From Triplophysa rosa (Eukaryota > Chordata > Actinopteri > Cypriniformes > Nemacheilidae): 64,000 nt of DNA. Location of the stretch: contig NC_079898.1 of assembly GCF_024868665.1 (NCBI RefSeq), forward strand, positions 24,706,137-24,770,136, read 5' to 3'. A program made the translations under genes and the position numbers. Below the pieces are notes generated by a model. That model had not been told where the DNA came from, ran no database searches, and saw only the letters and a list, made by a program, of their open reading frames with translations. Below, piece after piece: positions 21,349-31,450 of this stretch. Within the stretch, counting starts at the first letter, position 1; each line of letters opens with the position of its first letter.

Positions 21349-22411
21349 CTACCCGGTGTGAAGTATCCTGTGATTTTGAAGACCACTTTGTTGCTTGAAA
21401 CTCTTTCCACACTGTAGACACGTGTATGGCTTTTCTCCAGTGTGAATTCTCAAGTGGACATTAAGAGTCTCTTTTCTTTTGAAACTCTTTCCACACTGCA
21501 GACATGCGTATGGTCTTTCTCCGGTGTGAATTCTCATGTGATCTTTAAGTCTTCCTGCTAATCTCTTTCCACACTGAGGACATGTGAATGGACGCTCTCC
21601 GGTGTGAGTTCTTATGTGGTCCTCAAGATGATGCTTTTGTTTGAAACTCTTTTCACACTGAGGACAGGTGTACGGGCATTCTACAATGTGAATTTTAATG
21701 TGGACAGAAAGTCTTGCTTTGCTTGGAAAACTCTTTTCACACTGAGGACATGTGTATGGCTTTTCTCCAGTGTGAACTAGCATGTGGTCATCAAGATGAC
21801 TTTTTTGCATGAAACCATTTCCACACTGAACACATACGTACGGGCGCTCTCCAGTGTGGGTTCTCATGTGGACATCAAGATGATGTTTTAGTATGAAACT
21901 CTTTTCACACTGCGGACAGGTGTGTGGACGCTCACTAGTGTGAATTTTCATGTGGTTTTCGAGATTGTCTTTTCTTATGAAACTCTTTTCGCACTGCCGA
22001 CACGCGTATGGGCGCTCTCCAGTGTGAATTTTCATGTGGAGATTAAGGTTTCTTTGGCTTTTGAATTGTTTCTCACACTTAGTGCAGGTGAAAGGCATTT
22101 CTCCGGTGTGGATTCTTATGTGCTTCACATGCTGCTCTTTACTTACAAATCCATTTCCACACTGAGGACAAGTAAAAGATCTGCTGGCTTTTGTTCTTTG
22201 CTTTCTTTTTGGAGATATTTCTGATATGGATGTTTCCTGCGCTTCCACTACATCTAAAATTAAACAAAAGAAGTATGTTTTATGTCATATTTGACATTTG
22301 ATTTTACTTTAATGTCCCTCACGATCATCATTAAAGAATCAAGAATAGACACCAACCTCTTTGTTCCGCAGCATCTTCATTTGTTTTTCTGCATGGATCT
22401 GTATTACTCAT
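21349..22411 (-). CDS. C2H2 zinc-finger protein znf-2, ten fingers, two coding exons
   Basis: A likely nuclear DNA-binding regulator. Exon A (22411-22357) encodes MSNTDPCRKTNEDAAEQR, the short acidic leader of fish-specific zinc-finger families (FiNZ-like, by recollection). It splices at GTTGGTG to an acceptor at 22254-22255, and exon B runs 22253-21349. The protein continues DVVEAQETSISEISPKRKQR, then ten fingers with TGEKP/TGERP linkers. Finger 8 (CPQCGKRLAGRLKDHMRIH) has only ten residues between the Cys and His pairs instead of twelve. The stop is a TAG in the linker (HTG-stop-RPYA), with more finger-like sequence beyond it, so the present end is probably a truncation. The frame is otherwise open. 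There is no KRAB, SCAN or BTB domain. Confidence 0.85.
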
Positions 22412-23700
22412 GCCTGCACTCTTCTCTTGTGTAAGAGTCTGTGCAGAGAAACAGACCTGTCAAAAAATGTGAAAAAGTTTGTCAGTGAATCTGTCTTTTT
22501 GAATAAACGAATGTTTCTCACACACTTGTTTCATTTCAAATAGATTCATCTAAAATCATTCCATGACCTATAATATAAATTCAGTTTTTTAAGTAGGGCC
22601 TTACAACATTGCCATGGCTGTTTATTAACCTGTCAATATGTCAACAAGTGTAAAAAAGGATAACATTTATTTATGCAATGTAATTTATGTAAACATTATT
22701 GTACTTTTTTGCATTACATTTTTACAAGTTATTTACATTCGCGCAATGTAAGGTAACACTTTATCAAATTATAGCTTACTAATATAAATGAAAAGTTTGG
22801 TTTCCAAATTGAGATAATAATAAAAAATCATGTTTTTTCATATAATAACGATTTGATTAATATAAATCAAACTGCTGTTGGTTTGTTTGGGAAAAAGCCA
22901 CAATAACTCAAAAATACAGCTAACTAACACAATAAAAACATAATAAAAATATGATTTTTGAAAAATGTTAAAAACGGAGTTATCTCATTTTGGAACCAAA
23001 CTCTTCATATTGTTGTCATGTTTGGGATGGTAGTTCACATGTAACATGAATATTTTTTGTGGAATGACTGCATTAAAACAGAGAAAATATAAGTTAATTA
23101 CAATCAAACTACTTACAAAATAGACGTTAAGTTCTTCCAAACAAAAGTATTCATAACCGTTGTGCAATTGTTAGATCACTGATCTTCCTCTATGGACGAT
23201 ACAGAAAACATTCGCAACATTCACAGCAATCTGCCACGAACAATATGCTTTTGATTTTATCGTTTACACATTCATAAGTGATAATCCATATATTTTTGCT
23301 AACAGCAGTAAATAAAGGGTCGTGCACAGTATTTGATTACATTCAAAATCCAATGTAAAAAACAGAAAATATATATATCTTTTTAGGATCCGTATGAATT
23401 AGGTTTTAAACTCGAATGAAGCAAAATAATCCAGCTACTGCGCATGCGCAAACAATCTCAAGTACTTAATACGGGTCCTCATAAAATCACACTGACCTGT
23501 CAGTTTTGATGTCCAGCAGTTCTCTTCACCTCCCTCAGCGTTTTTGACACGCAGATTTATATGTTTCCCGACAGTTGAGGTTCTTGCCGTGTTCATTTCT
23601 TCTTCTTTTGCTGGCGGCTCGCATTCATAACTCGAGCTTTACCGCCATCTGTAGGTTGTGGATCAGAGATAAAGGACAAAAAATTCAGGATAAGAGCTTC
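22412..23700 (-). promoter_or_regulatory. znf-2 5' UTR exons, first intron and promoter
   Basis: The first coding exon extends to an acceptor (TTTTTGACAG) with its 5' edge at 22456. A non-coding exon begins at 23497 after a GTCAGT donor and reads up to about 23650. It is clearly homologous to 36182-36370, the matching exon of znf-3 (shared CTCTTCACCTCCCTC and ATTACCGCCATCTAC-like blocks). CCGCCATCT resembles a YY1 site and may mark the transcription start. The intron between is AT-rich and otherwise unremarkable. Confidence 0.6.
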
Positions 23701-24230
23701 AGAAGGCGCTGCGTGTTCAGCTCCTCCATCTTCAGCCCAATTGCCAATGCTTATAATAACATATTTCTACTCTTTGTTAAATAATGACTCTAACATTAAC
23801 GTAATTATATGTTTTTAATCAGATCAGATATTTTATTATTACGCTAGTTCCTCCAACGAGATTCAAGACATCTTTGAGGAAAATTACTGCCTCCATATCT
23901 GAAATTCCCTATTAATATATTTTTTTCCTCTGTATATCTTTTGCATGTTCTCTAGCTAAGGTGGGAGTGTCCTAGATTCGAAAGTCCACTTTACATTTTA
24001 AAGGAAAAAAAATGTAGAAGAGTTATACAGTAACTGAACTGTTAAGATTATGTAGGCCTATATGTAAATCGATACCGGACCATATCTTATTAACAGAAAA
24101 CAACTTGGTTAATACGTTCATTCAAAATGTACTTTTTACTGACAGCTAGTATTCCTAACAAACATTATTTTAACCCACAATTGTATTTTACGCTTTTACA
24201 TTTGGTATTAGAAAGTTTCAATCCTCCACC
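23701..24230. other. Intergenic DNA, nothing recognised
   Basis: AT-rich sequence between znf-2 and the satellite-like block; no coding or repeat assignment. Confidence 0.4.
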
Positions 24231-24235
24231 TGATA

Positions 24236-24480
24236 GCGCACATACATCTGGCATACGTCTATTTGACGTCTGCATTTACATCTGCAAAAAATCTGCAATC
24301 GTTTGCTCATCTGCAATACATCTCGGAGACATCTGCTGTCAGATGTCATATAGACATCCAGAAGAAGACGTCTGTAAGATGTTTTATGGTTTAGAATGGA
24401 TGTAAAACTGCTCTTTCTAAGATGTTTAGCAGATGTTTTCCAGATCTTCAGCAGACGTCTTGCAGACGTAAGTGTGCTAG
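24236..24480. repeat. Satellite-like block of ACATCT/AGACGTCT repeats
   Basis: Dense, irregular iterations of CATCTG, AGATGT and AGACGTCT on both strands, giving many short inverted repeats (for example CAGACGTCTTGCAGACG). Similar arrays are common in cyprinid genomes. Its class is not assigned. Confidence 0.65.
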
Positions 24481-24669
24481 CTGGACATAATTTGGGTATT
24501 TCAAAAACTGTAAAACTCTAGCTGCAAATCCAAGTGCAACATACCACACTGAACCACCATTGCACTAGTTTTTGGTGGAGTGTCCACTCCAAAAATATGA
24601 ATAAACCGTGTAAGGATACAATTCACAGTCATTTCTTAGCTAAAATAGTACCATCATCAAACCAATCCT

Positions 24670-24860
24670 TTTAAAATAGGTGAAAGGCTTTTATCCATTG
24701 TGGATTCTTATGGGCTTTACAAGGTTCCCTTTACTTATAATCCTCTTTCCACAATTAGGGGAAATAAAAGGTTTGCGGACTACTTATTTTCTTTGTTTTG
24801 CGACAGAAAGTACTTTTCAAGAAACCGGAAGATGTGACTGCCATCATGGAATTATATGAA
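24670..24860 (-). pseudogene. Relic zinc-finger exon
   Basis: On the minus strand the frames still read PNCGKRIISKGNLVKPIRIH followed by a broken GEKPF linker, matching finger 1 of the neighbouring genes (CGNGFGSKEQLVKHIRIH). Cysteine and histidine positions are lost and a stop follows. It is a decayed fragment of a further duplicate. Confidence 0.7.
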
Positions 24861-25219
24861 GTTTCTTCTAATTCAATTCGGTTTTAAATGAAACAAAAGT
24901 CCATATTTTATGTGATGTATGACTGATATGTAACGACCATAAAATAAGTATTTACAGGATTGTGTCATACAAGTGTTATTGCTACAGAATGTTTACATTC
25001 AGTTCATCTGTAAAATGAATAGTTGTTACTGAATGTTTGCAACAAAATAGAGCACATAGTTACAATGTAGTTGTCATTTTTGTTTTACTTATTTCAATTA
25101 CTGAGGATGTAGTAGCATCAAAGCAAAGTATTTATACAAATTTAAAGAGGGACGTTCCAAAAATGTAAAGTTGTGGGTTTGATTGCCAAGGAACACACTA
25201 ATAAAATGTATTGCTCTTA

Positions 25220-26444
25220 TACACTCACCTAAAGGATTATTAGGAACACCATACTAATACGGTGTTTGACCCCCTTTCGCCTTCAGAACTGCCTTAATTC
25301 TACGTGGCATTGATTCAACAAGGTGCTGAAAGCATTCTTTAGAAATGTTGGCCCATATTGATAGGATAGCATCTTGCAGTTGATGGAGATTTGTGGGATG
25401 CACATCCAGGGCACGAAGCTCCCGTTCCACCACATCCCAAAGATGTTCTATCGGGTTGAGATCTGGTGACTGTGGGGGCCATTCTAGTACAGTGAACTCA
25501 TTGTCATGTTCAAGAAACCAATTTGAAATGATTCGAGCTTTGTGACATGGTGCATTATCCTGCTGGAAGTAGCCATTAGAGGATGGGTACATGGTGGTCA
25601 TAAAGGGATGGACATGGTCAGAAACAATGCTCAGGTAGGCCGTGGCATTTAAACGATGCCCAATTGGCACTAAGGGGCCTAAAGTGTGCCAAGAAAACAT
25701 CCCCCACACCATTACACCACCACCACCAGCCTGCACAGTGGTAACAAGGCATGATGGATCCATGTTCTCATTCTGTTTACGCCAAATTCTGACTCTACCA
25801 TTTGAATGTCTCAACAGAAATCGAGACTCATCAGACCAGGCAACATTTTTCCAGTCTTCAACTGTCCAATTTTGGTGAGCTCGTGCAAATTGTAGCCTCT
25901 TTTTCCTATTTGTAGTGGAGATGAGTGGTACCCGGTGGGGTCTTCTGCTGTTGTAGCCCATCTGCCTCAAGGTTGTGCGTGTTGTGGCTTCACAAATGCT
26001 TTGCTGCATACCTCGGTTGTAACGAGTGGTTATTTCAGTCAAAGTTGCTCTTCTATCAGCTTGAATCAGTCGGCCCATTCTCCTCTGACCTCTAGCATCA
26101 ACAAGGCATTTTCGCCCACAGGACTGCCGCATACTGGATGTTTTTCCCTTTTCACACCATTCTTTGTAAACCCTAGAAATGGTTGTGCGTGAAAATCCCA
26201 GTAACTGAGCAGATTGTGAAATACTCAGACCGGCCCGTCTGGCACCAACAACCATGCCACGCTCAAAATTGCTTAAATCACCTTTCTTTCCCATTCTGAC
26301 ATTCAGTTTGGAGTTCAGGAGATTGTCTTGACCAGGACCACACCCCTAAATGCATTGAAGCAACTGCCATGTGATTGGTTGATTAGATAATTGCATTAAT
26401 GAGAAATTGAACAGGTGTTCCTAATAATCCTTTAGGTGAGTGTA
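25220..26444 (-). mobile_element. Tc1/mariner element, complete (1225 bp)
   Basis: Inverted termini TACACTCACCTAAAGGATTA (continuing TTAGGAACACC) match exactly at both ends over about 30 bp. TA dinucleotides flank it (25218-25219 and 26445-26446), as expected for this superfamily. It encodes one intact transposase on the minus strand. Near-identical ends plus an open frame indicate a young insertion. Confidence 0.93.
25254..26294 (-). CDS. Tc1-like transposase, 346 aa, apparently intact, DD36E
   Basis: The enzyme binds the element's ends and moves it by cut and paste into TA. Residues 5-60 form a paired-type helix-turn-helix (ISQSAQLLGFSRTTISRVYK), followed by a GRPR-like segment that reads CGRKCLV. 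The DDE domain has D155 (AWSDESRF), D246 (FQQDNAPCHKA) and E283 (SPDLNPIEHLWD). I count 36 residues between the second Asp and the Glu, against 34 in classical Tc1, so it fits the DD36E group described in animals (Incomer). Length is typical for Tc1. No stop or frameshift is present, so this copy may be functional. Confidence 0.93.
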   Translation of the reverse strand: MGKKGDLSNFERGMVVGARRAGLSISQSAQLLGFSRTTISRVYKEWCEKGKTSSMRQSCGRKCLVDARGQRRMGRLIQADRRATLTEITTRYNRGMQQSICEATTRTTLRQMGYNSRRPHRVPLISTTNRKKRLQFARAHQNWTVEDWKNVAWSDESRFLLRHSNGRVRIWRKQNENMDPSCLVTTVQAGGGGVMVWGMFSWHTLGPLVPIGHRLNATAYLSIVSDHVHPFMTTMYPSSNGYFQQDNAPCHKARIISNWFLEHDNEFTVLEWPPQSPDLNPIEHLWDVVERELRALDVHPTNLHQLQDAILSIWANISKECFQHLVESMPRRIKAVLKAKGGQTPY

Positions 26445-26510
26445 TATAAGCAAGTCACTTTGGATAAAAGGGCCTGCTAAATGCATGAATATAAATCCCA
26501 GGTGTCTTGA

Positions 26511-26950
26511 AAGCAGCATTGATCTGGTTTCATTTTCCCCGCATGCGCGGTGGTATTGTACAGAGCCTCTCCTCCAGAAATCGCTTGAAAAACAGTTTAT
26601 TTTACTGACTTTGCGTTTAAGTGCTCTCTAGAAACAGTTTGGTTGAAATTCTACAAGTATTATAAACACTGAAATAATACCAACATGTGAAATTTAATTA
26701 AGGACATGCATAAGAAAAATTGGGAATGTTGCACAAAAAAAACTCTCCAAAATTATTTAATTATTCATTTTTGACAGACACAGCAATGCATCTATAAGAT
26801 CATCCTGTCTGTAGTGTTTTCCAGGCGATTAAAATGTACAATATATATATTTCAGAGTACAATACTAACTAATATTAGTAATAGTAATTGTGTTAAGTTG
26901 CATAAAATGGAAAGATTCAATAAAGTAAACTAAAACTTATATAAATACAA
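26511..26950. other. Intergenic DNA, nothing recognised
   Basis: AT-rich sequence between the SINE/Tc1 nest and the THAP gene 3' end. Confidence 0.4.
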
Positions 26951-26959
26951 TGCTTAAGA

Positions 26960-27073
26960 TTTATTAAGCTTCTGCAGTGTGCAGACAGATGGCATAGAAA
27001 TCACATTCAACAGTAGTCTGTAACACTCTGGACTGGCATGTACCAGAGACCAGAATGCTTTGTCCTGATTGGT
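26960..27073 (-). pseudogene. P-element transposase continuation beyond the THAP stop codon
   Basis: Directly after the TAG the same frame stays open for 39 codons and reads TNQDKAFWSLVHASPECYRL, then SMPSVCTLQKL. This resembles the P-element/THAP9 transposase block RRYT-x-F-L-x-SP-x-YR-PS. An AATAAA (TTTATT on the plus strand at 26960-26965) overlaps its end and probably serves as the poly(A) signal. The rest of the transposase is absent. Confidence 0.75.
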
Positions 27074-28694
27074 CTACCGAAAACCATGAGTCTTCCGCTG
27101 TGACATATGTATCTGTGTACTCACAAAAGCATATGTTTTGGCTGGTAAGAGTTTTTTCAACTGCTCCATCACTGACGATTTATTAACACAGGCCTTCCTG
27201 GTATTCTTCAGCCGGTTCACTTCCCTCAATTTCGCTTTCAGCTTGCATACCTGTACCTTCAGACACCTAATCTTCATCTTCAGGGCATGTTCCTTGGCAG
27301 TCGCAGCATCAAGGTATGTTGGTGGTGTCCGTGGCATCGATGGTCCTGCTACAGAAGCATCAGGTGGTTTACTGTCTGTCTCTGAAGTTGAACCAGTGGG
27401 TTGTTGAACACTGACTGCAGTGGATGAGCCTGCATTTGACAGGTAAACAATTTTTGTACCTGTAAAGAATTTACAATTACAGCAAAACAACAAAGTGTTA
27501 CTTTCACGTCAGACCATAAGACTGCCACTCTAAAATAGGTCATGTGATATACAGTCTGAAAAGGAATCTAGAACAACTCAGCTTTCACTCTAAAAGTGGA
27601 CTGGCGCCTCAAGGTATCCCTGTATTTATCTTACGTTTCTTTGGTGGTAACTCCTGACACGAGTTTGGTGGTTTTCTCTTTAACTCCAAGTCCACAGGGG
27701 GTGGTTTAGAGACATTAACCAATGTGGGCACTGCATTCCATTTCAATCCCGCATGGCTACAAGGTAAACAGAAAGACAGATACAGTACCAGGCAAAAGTT
27801 TATTGTCTTTGTGATTTTCTCAAGGCAATTTTTTCTAAAGGATTATTCCTTTTAGTATATACATACACATCAGAAGGTCTCTTAAACTGGCTAGCGTGAA
27901 AATGTGCACTGCACACTCTATAGTTTTGATTGAGCCGCTGTGGGCTTATCTCCAACAAAGATGCATTCCTGAGATTCTGCACCCACTTGGAACACCTGTA
28001 AAAGACAGTATTGTATGCAAGTATTTTAATATAACTTGAATGGTTAACATGATCATTCCAATACTAAAAGATGAACAAGAACTGCTAAGAGGAAGCAGAA
28101 AAAAACAAGATAGGCCTACGCTCATTCTAAAACAAGAAAATGTAAGCCTAAAGCCAGTCTATTTAAGCTTTTTTGAGACTGATTTTGTTTACTTATCTTT
28201 TATCGTTCAAATAGGCATTGCGTTTAAGTATAAAGACGATCATTACATATATTTGGTCCGGAGCGGACGTCATTTTTTAGGCTGAAATAATTAGGTGACT
28301 GATTAACACTCAACACATTATAGCAGTTAAAAGAAGTTGCTAACTATCCAGGTTTTTTCTCCACAGAACTTGAAACAGGGAAGTTCAAGGATTTCATTCA
28401 TGTTGAATTTCTCTTCAAGTATGACAGCTACGTAAGAATGAAGCGATATGAGTTTGTCTAACGTTATCAATGAAATAAACTCAGTAAACGACTTTAGTTA
28501 GTTAAAAACAGTTTAAAAGAAGCAGGTGCATAAGATTACAATATTTTTACAGTTGTGAATAATTAACGTTACCTATCAGGGTCTTTGGGAAAACGGTGAA
28601 AAGCAACATCTGTACTGTCACACTGATAATTTTTGCAGTTAATTGCTGAACATTGCGTTCTTTTACTCCACTTTGGCTTCTCCTTCGTTGCCAT
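27074..28694 (-). CDS. THAP-domain protein derived from a P-element-type transposase, 252 aa, four exons
   Basis: Exons in order: 28694-28573, 27995-27867, 27756-27635 and 27459-27074 (759 bases including the stop). Residues 15-95 are a THAP (C2CH) DNA-binding domain: CSAINC, AFHRFPKD, CSKWVQNLR, YRVCSAHF and the closing box WNAVPTLV. A Ser/Thr/Pro-rich linker follows, then a coiled coil (KMKIRCLKVQVCKLKAKLRE) and LPAKTYAFVSTQIHMSQRKT, like the start of the P-element transposase core. The frame ends at TAG exactly where the motif GFRYT expects tyrosine. Donors are GTAACG, GTATGT and GTAAGA with good acceptors. An in-frame upstream ATG at 28748 would add 18 residues. It may be a transposon relic or a retained THAP-only DNA-binding protein. 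Confidence 0.8.
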
Positions 28695-28830
28695 TCTGTC
28701 CGTTTCTATCTGTGCTTCTTTTGTTTTTATTAGCGGTTGCCAAACCATCTTAAAGGCGCATTACCGCCATCTACTGGACTGGAGTGTGAGCAGCAGAATA
28801 CGTACTTCAATCCAAAGCTATTTTAATCTA
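28695..28830 (-). promoter_or_regulatory. Putative promoter of the THAP gene
   Basis: GCGCATTACCGCCATCTACT, with a YY1-like CCGCCATCT core, lies about 65-85 bp upstream of the start codon. The same phrase occurs at the presumed starts of znf-2 and znf-3. No TATA box is seen. Confidence 0.35.
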
Positions 28831-30230
28831 TTAAATTCTTTAAATTAGCTCAGTAGTAAAGTATTTAAAAAGTGGATTGAAATTTATTTTTCACTGATAC
28901 AGACATCATTACATTACTGATGTCCGATCGTTGATCTTTCTCTCTATAGTCGATCATCAGTGTAAATGACAGCAGCATTCACACAGTGATGGTCGATACA
29001 GAAAACATTCACACAAACAATGGTATTGCAATACCAACAAAAAAGAATAGCAGTCAAAAGAGAAAATGTCACTGTGGAGTCACATGGGAACAGAATACAG
29101 ACTTCAGCGTTTAGGTGTTTGTTCATACAGACGTATTTCAGCTGTGAGCTACTGTTTAATAGAACATTTCAGTAAATGCAGCTGTCAATCATAAACAGGT
29201 TGATTAGCTGTGAAAAAGATGCTTGACGTTGGGCGTTTTTTTTTTCAGAAAAATTGAACTTTTTTCAACCTTAACAGACGCTCCGAGCTGCAGAAAAAGA
29301 CACCGGTGTACTTAGGATGATGCCTTGTGATTGGTCCCTACCGCTAAAACCCGCCCCCACACCTAATCCTTACCCTAACCTTCGTTGGTGAAACAGGGGA
29401 GTCATAATCTCACGGGGAGTCAGATTTTGATACGACACCTGCGCTGGCATTTCAAAAGGCACTCGAGACTTTTTTGAATACACGGTTTACTCCATAGGAT
29501 TATAATGTAAAACAGAAGCAACAGCTACAAAAAAGAACTCAAATTCAAGTGTGAACCGTGTTTTTTTGGTTTTGACTGTGGTCAGAGGATGAGTGAAGTG
29601 GCTTTTTTTTAACAATTTCGTTGATATTAAAGAACAATTATGGTCATGTTCTCAAACACTTGTTCTGTTCTTTGAGATAATTTTATTCTATCCATGCTTT
29701 TTTTTCTTTACTTTTGTACATATAGTAATGTAGGTTACATTTATATTCATTCATTTTACACATTTATTGTTTTTTTCAAATTATCATTTTTTAAGTTCAT
29801 GTTTTTGATCTATATCTGTTAATTGACATTTGATGCAATTTTCAGTTGAAAAAAAGATTGTCCATACAATATGTACTGTAGCCACATCGATAATCAAGGG
29901 GCCTGATTCAGATTCAGATCAAAACCCATCAAAATAATTTTGAAAGAAAATATGGTGAGAAAAAGAGTTTTATAATCGTTGTCAGTGTATGCATTAAACA
30001 AGTAAAAATAATACCAGTCATATGAAAGTCCAACACTGTGGTTACATGAGTCGCATGGGAACACAATACAGACTTCAGCCTTCGGGCAGTATTTCAGCTG
30101 TGAGAACAGAACATTTAAAAGACTTGCATATGTAAATACAATCCTAAACACTGACAGTGTGAACAGAGCCACTGTGAAACACTTTCTACACTCGGTAGAC
30201 ACTGTTATGAGCTCTTCTATGCGTGACGTC
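28831..30230. other. Duplicated 3' flank of znf-3
   Basis: Contains two partly repeated segments (28920-29170 and 30030-30200) that both match the 3' flank of znf-2, so the znf-3 downstream region is itself duplicated. Between them, at 29330-29420, is CCGCCCCCACACCTAATCCT, a phrase I recognise from dispersed fish repeats. No gene is seen. Confidence 0.5.
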
Positions 30231-30234
30231 TCAT

Positions 30235-30447
30235 GTGGACATCAAGAGTTTTTCTTGCGAAACTCTTTCCACACTGAACACGTATATGGTTTTTCTCTGG
30301 TGTGAATTTTCATGTGATTTTTAAGTCTTCCTTCTAATCTCTTTCCACACTGAGGTCAGGTGTGTGGACGTTCTCCAGTTCTCATGTGTTCCTCTACATG
30401 ATTTTTTTTGTCTGAAACTCTTTTCATGGACAGGTGTACAGGCGTTC
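30235..30447 (-). pseudogene. Relic fingers downstream of the znf-3 stop
   Basis: After the TGA that ends znf-3, finger-like wording continues in shifting frames: an RLYTCP piece, VQCGKSFARK and LDVHMR, with internal deletions and stops. About three further fingers once extended this gene. Confidence 0.75.
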
Positions 30448-31154
30448 TCAAATGTGCATTTTAATGTGGTAAGCAAGTCTTTCTTTCTTTGAAAAACTCT
30501 TCCCACACTGAGGACAAATATATGCACGATCTCCAGAGTGAAGTGACCTGTGCTTATTAAGACTACTTTTTTGTGTAAAACTCTGTCCACACTGCAGACA
30601 TGTGTACGGGCGCACACCAGTGTGAACTCTCATGTGATCTGAATGTGCACGTTTGCTCATAAAACTCCTTTTACACAGAGGACATGTGTAAGGGCGTTCT
30701 CCAGTGTGAATTCTTATGTGATTTTCAAGAGTATACTTTTGCAAAAAACTCTTTTCACACTGTGGACATGTGTACGGGCGCTCTCCAGTGTGAATTTTCA
30801 TGTGAACATTAAGTGTTTTTTTGCTTTTGAAGCTTTTTTCACACTTAGTGCAGGTGAAAGGCTTTTCTCCAGTGTGGATTCTTATGTGCATCACAAGCTG
30901 CTCTTTACTTCCAAATCCATTTCCACACTGAGAGCAAGTAAAAGAAAATAAAGTATTTGTTGTCTGCAAGCGATGAAAAGATTTTTCTGATATTGATGTT
31001 TTTTCTTCTTCCATTACATCTAAAATATGAAACAAAAGAAGTATATGTTAAGACTACAAAACAACATCAATATTTTGATTTTACACTAATGACACCAACC
31101 TCTTTCGTCTGCAGTATCTTCATTTTTTATTCTGTATGGCTCTGTATTACTCAT
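30448..31154 (-). CDS. C2H2 zinc-finger protein znf-3, six fingers, two coding exons
   Basis: Exon A 31154-31100 encodes MSNTEPYRIKNEDTADER; exon B is 31019-30448. The splice phase and leader match znf-2 exactly. The protein continues DVMEEEKTSISEKS and then six canonical fingers (C-x2-C-x12-H-x3-H). Its stop is TGA in what was the linker after finger 6 (HIKMHI-stop-ERLYTCP, where TGE is expected), and relic fingers follow. A role in DNA binding is inferred from the family. It forms part of the same minus-strand tandem array as znf-1 and znf-2. The leader exon begins at an acceptor whose edge is 31202. Confidence 0.85.
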
Positions 31155-31450
31155 GTCTGCACTCTCCTCTTGAGAAAATCTTTGTGGTTCAGAGAAACAG
31201 ACCTGTCAAAATCAAAAAGTTTGTCAGTGAATCTGTCTTTTTGAATGAATGATCCTCACACACTATAAAAACAACTCCTTTTAAATTCATTATTTAGAAT
31301 AAATAGCAATCAGTAGATATTTCTGATATTGATGTGTCTTCCATTACATCTTAATAAAATCAACGAATGTCACATACTTCAAAATACAGCGTATTTCATA
31401 TTTTATGTGGAGTGTAAAAACGATGCCACTTCGCTAGCAGCTTTTTTACA

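Larger units (their letters stand above)
25165..26510 (+). mobile_element. SINE split by the Tc1 insertion
   Basis: The left piece (25165-25219) carries GTGGGTTTGATTGCCAAGGA, a B-box-like phrase. The right piece (26445-26510) carries the tail CACTTTGGATAAAAGGGCCT. Joined, they are one tRNA-derived SINE of the same type as at 385-526, plus orientation. The Tc1 element lies exactly between them. Confidence 0.65.
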
